A stretch of DNA of 43,229 nt from Treponema_I sp045631425 (lineage in GTDB: Bacteria; Spirochaetota; Spirochaetia; Treponematales; Treponemataceae), in assembly GCA_045631425.1 (NCBI GenBank), contig JAZQUR010000063.1, positions 1 to 43,229 on the forward strand, written 5' to 3'. Shown here in pieces: positions 32,342 to 38,623 of this stretch (position 1 is the stretch's first letter; every line of letters starts with the position of its first letter). Position numbers and translations under genes: made by a program. The notes beneath the pieces were generated by a model. That model was not told where the DNA came from and searched no databases. It saw only the letters and a program-made list of their open reading frames with translations.

Positions 32342-33596
32342 TTTCAATTTCCTGTTTAATTGATTTATTGATTTTTGGTCCGTAAACAACCAAAGATTTT
32401 TCTTCTAAATTTAGTAATTTTGGTAAAACTTCTAAAATATCATTTTTTGTAATAGCACGAATTTGCGCAACTGTTTCCTCATTAGTTTCCATTTCAAAAT
32501 TAAATGAATACAGACGAAACAAACGTTTCATGCGATTTTCCACATCTTCTGAGTTGATAATTTCTTCACCACAAAGATGCTCTTTTGCAGCTTGAAGTTC
32601 TTCTTCAGAAATTCCTTCATCCAGCAAAAGTTGAATTTCATTTTTTAGAGCCTGACACAAATCCACAATATCTTTTTTGTTGCAAGATGCGTAGGAACCC
32701 CAAAATCCACAATCTGCATAAAAATTGAAAAAACTATAAACATTATAACAAAATCCACGATTTTCACGCAAACTTTGAAATAATCTTGAGCTCATTGTAT
32801 CGCCAATTAAAGCGTTTAAGATTGCAAAAGAAAAATACTCTTTTTTTTCAGAAGGAGTTTTTACTGGAAAAAGTAGCAAAACCTGTTCTTGCTGAAAATC
32901 AGAAGTTCTGTAATGAAATCCCTTATTCCATTTTGGTAAATTTTCAAATTGATGAAAAACTTTTGCTTCTTTTCTGGCTGGATATTCTTCGATTTCCGAA
33001 AGGATTTTAGAGTCATCAAAATTTCCAGCAACTGTAATTAAAAGTTCACCTTCTTTAAAATATTTAATGTACCAATTTTTCAAATCAGTTGGAGAAAGAT
33101 TTTTTACTGTATCAAGTGTTCCGCAAATATTTTTTGAAAGTGGATTTTCCGGGAAAACGCAGTCAATGACAGTGTCTAAGCATGCTTCTTCTGGATCATC
33201 TTGAGCAGAAATAATTTCGCTTTCAATAACTGAACGTTCTTTATTTACGTCTTGTTCTAAAAACAAAGCATTATGAGTCATATCAGTTAAAATTTCTAAA
33301 GCGAACTCTGCATACTGGGCAGGAACAACGCAATGTAAACAAACAAGTTCTCGTTCTGTAAAAGCATTTACGTAGCCACCAATTCGGTCAAAACTACAAG
33401 CGATTTCGTATGCTGTCCGATTTGGAGTACCTTTGAAAATCATGTGTTCCACAAAATGAGTGATTCCAGATTGATTTTCAGCTTCGTATCGTGAGCCAAC
33501 AGAAAACCAAAAACCGATTGCAACGGTTTTTGAAGTTGCAATCGGTTCTGTTACGAGAACTATATTGTTTTTTAAGATTTGTTTCTTAATAGACAA
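32325..33596 (-). CDS. M16-family zinc metallopeptidase (pitrilysin/MPP-like)
   Basis: This 423-residue single-subunit M16 peptidase has the inverted zinc motif HFVEHMIFKGTPNR (HxxEH, about residues 46-50) and the third ligand Glu in KERSVIESEIISAQDDPEE. FYNVYSFFNFYADCGFW-like and AKEHLCGEEIINSEDVENRM segments are the usual C-terminal half. Bacterial PqqL/YmxG-type members sit after pnp in many genomes and degrade peptides; the substrate here is unknown. The start is a TTG that directly follows the pnp stop, with GAGG 13 bases upstream, so it is probably expressed by coupling to pnp at a reduced level. Confidence 0.9.
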   Translation of the reverse strand: MSIKKQILKNNIVLVTEPIATSKTVAIGFWFSVGSRYEAENQSGITHFVEHMIFKGTPNRTAYEIACSFDRIGGYVNAFTERELVCLHCVVPAQYAEFALEILTDMTHNALFLEQDVNKERSVIESEIISAQDDPEEACLDTVIDCVFPENPLSKNICGTLDTVKNLSPTDLKNWYIKYFKEGELLITVAGNFDDSKILSEIEEYPARKEAKVFHQFENLPKWNKGFHYRTSDFQQEQVLLLFPVKTPSEKKEYFSFAILNALIGDTMSSRLFQSLRENRGFCYNVYSFFNFYADCGFWGSYASCNKKDIVDLCQALKNEIQLLLDEGISEEELQAAKEHLCGEEIINSEDVENRMKRLFRLYSFNFEMETNEETVAQIRAITKNDILEVLPKLLNLEEKSLVVYGPKINKSIKQEIENVFRK

Positions 33597-35693
33597 TTAT
33601 TTTTGAGCCTCTAATGCATCAACATAAGAAAGATTTAGTCTTCCCATTCTGTCGATTTCTAAAAGTTTTACAGGAATTTGTTGTCCTTCTTTTACAACAT
33701 CTGTTACTTTTTCAACGCGTGTTTTTGAAAGTTTTGAAATGTGACACAAACCTTCTTTTCCAGGTAGAATTTCAATAAATGCACCAAAATCCATAATGCG
33801 TTTTACAGTTCCGTTGTAAATTGTTCCAACTTCAGGATCTTCAACAATACCTTTTACAGCAAGTTTTGCACCGTCTGTTGATTTTCCGTTTTTACCGTAA
33901 ATTGTAACTGTTCCATCATCATCTGTGTTGATAGTAACATTGTATTGTGCACAAAGAGCTTTTACAGTTTTTCCACCAGGACCAATCAAAGCACCGATTT
34001 TGTCCACTGGGATTTTCATTGTTTCAATTTTTGGTGCGTATTCGCTTACTTTTTCAGCTGGTTTTGCGATTGTTTGGTTCATAATACCAAGAATGTGTAA
34101 ACGACCACGTTTTGCTTGATCCAAAGCCTTTGTCATGATTTCTGTTGTAACACCAGCAATCTTAATATCCATTTGGAAACCTGTGATACCATCTACAGTT
34201 CCTGCAACTTTGAAGTCCATATCACCTAAGTGATCTTCTTCTCCAAGGATATCTGAAAGGATTGCGTATTTTTCGTAGTTATCACCTTCTGTGATAAGTC
34301 CCATTGCGATACCTGCAACTGGTTTTTTCATTGGAACACCAGCAGCTAACATACAAAGTGTACCGCCACAAACTGAAGCCATAGAAGAAGAACCGTTAGA
34401 TTCCATGATTTCAGATACAACGCGGATTGTGTATGGGAATGCTTCTCTACTTGGAACCATTGGTTCTAGAGAACGACGAGCTAGGTTTCCGTGTCCGATT
34501 TCACGACGACCTGTTCCAAGACGTCCAACTTCACCAACTGAGTATGGAGGGAAGTTGTAGTGAAGGATAAAGTGTTCTCTTCTATCGCCGTCGATATCAT
34601 CGTAAACTTGTTCGTCTAAAGTTGTTCCAAGTGTTGCAACTGCTAGAGATTGTGTTTCACCACGTGTGAAGATTGCAGAACCGTGTGGACGAGGTAGTAC
34701 ATCAATTTCACAAGAAATTGGACGAATATCTTCTAGACCACGACCGTCAACACGTTGACCTCTTTCTAGGATACCTGTACGTAGGATTTTGTATTCCATA
34801 TCGTCGAATAAAGCATTGAAAAGTTTTTTCTGCATATCATCTTCAAGTTGTTCTGCATATTTTGCAGAGATGTCAGCTTTTACTTTTGCAATTCCGTCGT
34901 GACGAGCAAATTTTGTTTTTTCGTAACAAGCAACTTGAAGAAGTGGCATAGCTTCTGCTTCAATAGCTTCTTTGTTTTCTAGAGTTACTGTTGATGGAGC
35001 TAGTGGAAGTTTTTCTTTTCCAGCTAGAGCTTTCAATTCGTTTTGAAGTTTACACATTTCACGGATGAATTCTTCTGCTTTTGCAAGAGCACCAAGCATA
35101 AGTTCTTCAGAAACTTCGTTAGCACCACCTTCAACCATTGTAAAACCATCAGCTGTACCAGCAACAACGATTTCCAAATCACCTTTTTCGATTTGTTCGT
35201 AAGTTGGGTTTAGTACGTATTCGCCATCAACATAACCAACACGAACAGCTGCAACTGGTCCGTTGAAAGGAATGTCTGAAATTGTAACAGCTGCAGAAGC
35301 TGCGATAACTGCTAGAATATCAGGTGGGTTTACTTGGTCAGATGAAATACATGTTGGCACGATTTGGATTTCGCGACCAAATGCAACATCAAATAGAGGA
35401 CGCATAGGACGGTCGATAAGACGAGAAACCAAGATTTCTTTATCCTTTGGACGACCTTCTCTTTTGATAAATCCACCAGGGATTTTTCCTGCTGCGTAGT
35501 ATTTTTCGTTGTAGTCAACAGTTACAGGAACGAAGTCTAGACCTTCTTGAGCTGTTCCAGAAGCACAAGCTGTTGCGATAACAGCTGATCCACCAAATTG
35601 AGCATAAACAGCACCATTTGCTTGTTTTGCTAAGCGACCTGTTTCAAGAATTAATTCTTCATCGCCAATTTTGTAGGTAACTCTTTGTACCAT
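33597..35693 (-). CDS. pnp: Polyribonucleotide nucleotidyltransferase (PNPase)
   Basis: This 698-residue PNPase makes the start at the ATG 35693, with AAGGA seven bases upstream; a GTG six codons earlier is less likely. Order: RNase PH domain 1 (~10-140), the helical domain, RNase PH domain 2 (~315-540, with DVLPRPHGSAIFTRGETQ and SDILGEEDHLGDMDFKVAGT), KH (~550-610, IPVDKIGALIGPGGKTVKAL), S1 (~620-690, GTVKRIMDFGAFIEILPGKEGLCHISKL). It degrades RNA 3' to 5' by phosphorolysis. The leader forms a compact three-way junction, fitting a PNPase/RNase III type of self-control. It is preceded by rpsO with its own terminator, so it may have a separate promoter or arise by read-through. Confidence 0.98.
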   Translation of the reverse strand: MVQRVTYKIGDEELILETGRLAKQANGAVYAQFGGSAVIATACASGTAQEGLDFVPVTVDYNEKYYAAGKIPGGFIKREGRPKDKEILVSRLIDRPMRPLFDVAFGREIQIVPTCISSDQVNPPDILAVIAASAAVTISDIPFNGPVAAVRVGYVDGEYVLNPTYEQIEKGDLEIVVAGTADGFTMVEGGANEVSEELMLGALAKAEEFIREMCKLQNELKALAGKEKLPLAPSTVTLENKEAIEAEAMPLLQVACYEKTKFARHDGIAKVKADISAKYAEQLEDDMQKKLFNALFDDMEYKILRTGILERGQRVDGRGLEDIRPISCEIDVLPRPHGSAIFTRGETQSLAVATLGTTLDEQVYDDIDGDRREHFILHYNFPPYSVGEVGRLGTGRREIGHGNLARRSLEPMVPSREAFPYTIRVVSEIMESNGSSSMASVCGGTLCMLAAGVPMKKPVAGIAMGLITEGDNYEKYAILSDILGEEDHLGDMDFKVAGTVDGITGFQMDIKIAGVTTEIMTKALDQAKRGRLHILGIMNQTIAKPAEKVSEYAPKIETMKIPVDKIGALIGPGGKTVKALCAQYNVTINTDDDGTVTIYGKNGKSTDGAKLAVKGIVEDPEVGTIYNGTVKRIMDFGAFIEILPGKEGLCHISKLSKTRVEKVTDVVKEGQQIPVKLLEIDRMGRLNLSYVDALEAQK

Positions 35694-35726
35694 TTGTAAA
35701 TCCTTTTCCACATTTGTGGAGATTCA

Positions 35727-35816
35727 CTGCACTGTGACAGAATTTATTAGAAAACTCTTTTCAAAAATTCTCTAACAAATTCTGTTCACAGAAAAATCTG
35801 TGTATCTACAATGCAG
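35727..35816 (-). promoter_or_regulatory. Structured pnp leader: three-way junction
   Basis: On the minus strand P1 is CTGCATTGT (35816-35808) with ACAGTGCAG (35735-35727), P3 is CACAGA-TTTT-TCTGTG (35802-35787), and P2 is ACAGAATTTGTTAGA (35785-35771) with TCTAATAAATTCTGT (35751-35737). The stems have 9, 6 and 15 pairs, the G-U pairs being one each in P1 and P2. The linkers are 5, 1 and 1 bases. It ends ~34 bases before the pnp ATG. The long P2 is a plausible RNase III target, as in the E. coli pnp leader, though the fold differs. Confidence 0.65.
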
Positions 35817-35849
35817 CAAATAAAATTGATATTATTAGGTTAAAAACCT

Positions 35850-35893
35850 AAAAAAAAACTGAAAACCTACAAAGAAAACTGTAAGTTTTCAGT
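35850..35893 (-). terminator. Intrinsic terminator of rpsO
   Basis: On the minus strand ACTGAAAACTTACA (35893-35880), an eight-base loop, TGTAGGTTTTCAGT (35871-35858), then eight T. The 14-bp stem has one G-U pair. It separates rpsO from the pnp leader, so part of the transcripts should stop here. Confidence 0.9.
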
Positions 35894-35906
35894 TTATGCG
35901 AACAAC

Positions 35907-36176
35907 TTATTTACGTAGTCCTAATTCTTTGATTAGAGCGCGGTATAGTTCAAGATCTTTGCGTTGTAGGTATTTTAGAAGGCTTCTTCTTTGTCCTACA
36001 AGTTTTGTTAAAGCTCTTTTAGCACCTGCATCTTTTGGGAACATTTTACAGTGTGCTGTTAGTTGTTTAATACGTTCTGTAGTTAAAGCTACTTGAACTT
36101 TTGTATTACCTGTGTCTTTGTCGTTTGCACCGAATTGTGAAACAACAGAAGCTGTTTTTTCTTTTGTAAGTGCCAT
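35907..36176 (-). CDS. rpsO: Ribosomal protein uS15
   Basis: This is the complete 89-residue S15 of the small subunit, which binds 16S rRNA at the central domain. Seen: SQFGANDKDTGNTKVQVALTTERIKQLTAH, the conserved KDAGAKRALTKLVGQRRSLLKYLQRKD and the C-terminal YRALIKELGLRK. It lies 3 bp after ribF and before pnp, the common bacterial order. Its own strong terminator follows. Confidence 0.99.
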   Translation of the reverse strand: MALTKEKTASVVSQFGANDKDTGNTKVQVALTTERIKQLTAHCKMFPKDAGAKRALTKLVGQRRSLLKYLQRKDLELYRALIKELGLRK

Positions 36177-36179
36177 TAC

Positions 36180-37022
36180 TTACTCCTTAAATTCAAATTT
36201 TATTTTCTTCAATTTCTTAAACTTTTGCTCAAGAGGAATCTCCAATGAAAGAAGATTTGAATCCACATACATCACTGAAAAGAAAGTTGACGTATCAGCT
36301 AGAGTTACCAAAACCTTGTACTTACCAACTGGCGGCAAAACCTGTGTAACACTACTGTTTGCAATCTGTAATTGACTTGTTTCTTCATTCACGTTATAAA
36401 GGGCATTTTCTACATCCAATGCATATGGTCTTCCAAGAAGCTTAGAAGCTTTTTCAAGCTCGCCATTTTGCACAAACTTTCTAATGATAGTTGAGCTAAT
36501 CCGATATTCTTCGAATAAGCAATCAGCCACGACATTAAAAGAAACACCATTTTGTGATGCAAACTCGGATATTTGACTTACATCAGTATCAAGTTTGTAA
36601 CCACAACGGAAATCTGAACCTGCAACTAAAAATTGCATAGAACAAGAGTTTTTCAAAAATGTTAGAAAATCTCTTCCCTTTATTTTACTAAATTCACAAG
36701 AAAAGTCAATTAGTACAACAAAATCAAAGCCAATTTCTTCAAAATATTCTAATTTTAAATTGATAGAAGAAAGTTCCCCAATAAAATCAGCGGGATTTTT
36801 AGAGGCTTTTGGAGGGAAATTAAATGTTACCACACCAGTTTTTACACTAGGATTACTTTTTTTGAAGTCAAAAACTCGATTAAACAATTCTCTATGACCA
36901 ATGTGAGGCCCATCAAATCCACCGATAGATAAGGCGCTACCAGATTTTGTAAAAATCCCTAACTCTGAAGCAGGATTTTCAGAAGAAGTTAAAACATCAT
37001 CCCAAGAAAAAACTTTTATCAT
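36180..37022 (-). CDS. ribF: RibF-like FAD synthetase with degenerate riboflavin-kinase domain
   Basis: With the ATG at 37022 (SD AGG seven bases upstream) the protein has 280 residues. The N-terminal adenylyltransferase half is complete: ALSIGGFDGPHIGHRELF, VTFNFPP, and EYRISSTIIRKFVQNGELEKASKLLGRPY. In ordinary bifunctional RibF (about 310 residues) the following ~125 residues are the riboflavin kinase with GFPTAN and NIGxRPT. Here only ~80 residues remain, with LPPVGKYKVLVTLAD as a recognisable core and neither motif. So FMN adenylylation to FAD is likely, while phosphorylation of riboflavin is doubtful. Downstream rpsO follows after 3 bp, in the same operon. Confidence 0.88.
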   Translation of the reverse strand: MIKVFSWDDVLTSSENPASELGIFTKSGSALSIGGFDGPHIGHRELFNRVFDFKKSNPSVKTGVVTFNFPPKASKNPADFIGELSSINLKLEYFEEIGFDFVVLIDFSCEFSKIKGRDFLTFLKNSCSMQFLVAGSDFRCGYKLDTDVSQISEFASQNGVSFNVVADCLFEEYRISSTIIRKFVQNGELEKASKLLGRPYALDVENALYNVNEETSQLQIANSSVTQVLPPVGKYKVLVTLADTSTFFSVMYVDSNLLSLEIPLEQKFKKLKKIKFEFKE

Positions 37023-37091
37023 GCTCATACCTATGCTAATCCTCTATAAAAAGTTTATGAGGAAGTTTCAACTTCCGAGTAAAATTTTTAC

Positions 37092-37151
37092 GCTGTTTCG
37101 GAACGCAGTGAGAAACAGCATTTTGATAGGAAAGTTTGCAACGCAAACTTT
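37092..37151. repeat. Pair of perfect hairpins in the truB-ribF gap
   Basis: GCTGTTTC (37092-37099) pairs with GAAACAGC (37112-37119), and AAAGTTTGC-AAC-GCAAACTTT (37131-37151) is a 9-bp stem with a three-base loop. No T-run follows either hairpin directly on the transcribed strand, so they are not typical terminators. They could be RNA processing or protection sites, or an intergenic repeat of this genome. Confidence 0.55.
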
Positions 37152-37175
37152 AGAGACAAACTCTTCGACGCCATC

Positions 37176-38222
37176 TTAGGAGAAGATTTTGTCTAATCCT
37201 TCTTTTGGAATAACAAAACCGTATTTTATTTTTCGATTTTCCAAGTAAACCTCACCGCAAAAATCGCCATTTTCAGTAAAAACTGCATATCGATTTTCTG
37301 GCAAGATTCCTTCTGAAAAGCATTTTGATTTTAAAAACTTCCCAGTGAAAAAATCTTCTTTATATTCATTTTTTATTGTAATTGGATAAAAATCACATTC
37401 TTTTGCAAGATTTCTATCCATTTTTTTTAGGCTATTTTGAATATCAATTTTTAGATGATTTTCAGTTTCTATATCAAATTGAATTTTTTCATTACTTTGA
37501 TTTTTATATTTTTCTGCATTTTTTATAGCATTTTCGATGGTAAAATCTTTTAACAAGGATTTTCCAACTGCATCATTTAGAGAGAAACTTCCAACTTCAG
37601 TTCTAAGCAATCCGATTAAATGGGCAGAACTTCCACAATCTTTTGCAATATCTCGGGCTAAACATCGAATATAAGTTCCTTTGCTTACAAAAAAGTCAAT
37701 TTTTGCATATTTTACAGTTTGATTTGCTTCGTCCTCAAAAATCACATCTAAAATTTCTGCTTCAAAAACTGTTACAGGTCTTTTTGGGATCTCAAAAGTT
37801 TTTCCATCCCGCGCTAAATCACTTGCCCGTTTTCCATCCACGTGAACTGCACTAAAAGCTGGTGGAGCTTGCATAATTTCACCAGTAAAGTTTTTAACAG
37901 AGGCTTTTAATTCTTGTAATGTTGGATATTTTGTTTGATTTGTAGGATTTCCCGTATATTCTAAAGTATCTGTTTCTGTACCAAAAGCAATAATTGCTTC
38001 ATATCTTTTAGAAAATCCAGTGATTTTCCCAGCTAGACGAGTATGACTTCCAACACAAACCACAAGTAAGCCTTCTGCAAAACTGTCTAAAGTTCCAGTG
38101 TGGCCAACTTTGGTTGTGTTAAGAGCTTTTTTTATTGAAAATAATGATGAAAAGCTAGTACATCCGGGATGCTTTGCGTACAAAACAATCCCAGATGCAT
38201 TTGAATTTTGTTTTTTGCTCAT
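37176..38222 (-). CDS. truB: tRNA pseudouridine(55) synthase
   Basis: This TruB has 348 residues; E. coli TruB has about 314. Seen: GIVLYAKHPGCTSF, the catalytic Asp in VGHTGTLDSFAEGLLVVCVG, FSKRYEAIIAFGTETDTLEYTG, APPAFSAVHVDGKRASDLAR, and FFVSKGTYIRCLARDIA. It converts U55 of tRNA to pseudouridine. A lysine/asparagine-rich segment at about 225-270 (NAIKNAEKYKNQSNEK) separates the core from a PUA-like tail, explaining most of the extra length. There is no visible SD; it starts 8 bp after rbfA, so it probably relies on coupling. Confidence 0.96.
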   Translation of the reverse strand: MSKKQNSNASGIVLYAKHPGCTSFSSLFSIKKALNTTKVGHTGTLDSFAEGLLVVCVGSHTRLAGKITGFSKRYEAIIAFGTETDTLEYTGNPTNQTKYPTLQELKASVKNFTGEIMQAPPAFSAVHVDGKRASDLARDGKTFEIPKRPVTVFEAEILDVIFEDEANQTVKYAKIDFFVSKGTYIRCLARDIAKDCGSSAHLIGLLRTEVGSFSLNDAVGKSLLKDFTIENAIKNAEKYKNQSNEKIQFDIETENHLKIDIQNSLKKMDRNLAKECDFYPITIKNEYKEDFFTGKFLKSKCFSEGILPENRYAVFTENGDFCGEVYLENRKIKYGFVIPKEGLDKIFS

Positions 38223-38230
38223 TAAAATGT

Positions 38231-38623
38231 TTAATTTTCAGTTTCAGAATCTTCTGTTTCAGGTTCTTCAACTCTAGAATTTTCTTGTTCGGTAAGTTTT
38301 TTAACCATTGCAAAACCTTCTTCTATACTGGAATCCATTATAAAAGTTAGGCGTGGAAACTGGCGTAAACGCAATTTTTTAGAAAGTTTAGTTTGGATAA
38401 ATCCAGCTGCACTTTGTAATCCATTTACACCTTTTAAAGTTTCTTTATGGCTCATAAAACTTGAAACATAAACTTTTCCATAAGCTAAATCCGAAGTGAT
38501 TTCCACTCTGTTGATACTCAAAAAAGTGGAAACACGTGGATCTTTGATTTGCTGACGCATAATCATCTGAGAAATTTCTTCTCTAACTTGTTCACCAAGT
38601 CTTGTAAGTCTAAACTCAGACAT
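38231..38623 (-). CDS. rbfA: Ribosome-binding factor A
   Basis: This 130-residue protein is RbfA, a KH-fold factor that helps 30S maturation near the 5' end of 16S rRNA. Seen: RLGEQVREEISQMIMRQQIKDPRVSTFLSI, VEITSDLAYGKVYVSSF, and KLSKKLRLRQFPRLTFIMDSSIEEGF. The acidic tail EEPETEDSETEN is low complexity. Its ATG shares one base with the infB stop (TAATG), so the two are coupled. Confidence 0.97.
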   Translation of the reverse strand: MSEFRLTRLGEQVREEISQMIMRQQIKDPRVSTFLSINRVEITSDLAYGKVYVSSFMSHKETLKGVNGLQSAAGFIQTKLSKKLRLRQFPRLTFIMDSSIEEGFAMVKKLTEQENSRVEEPETEDSETEN

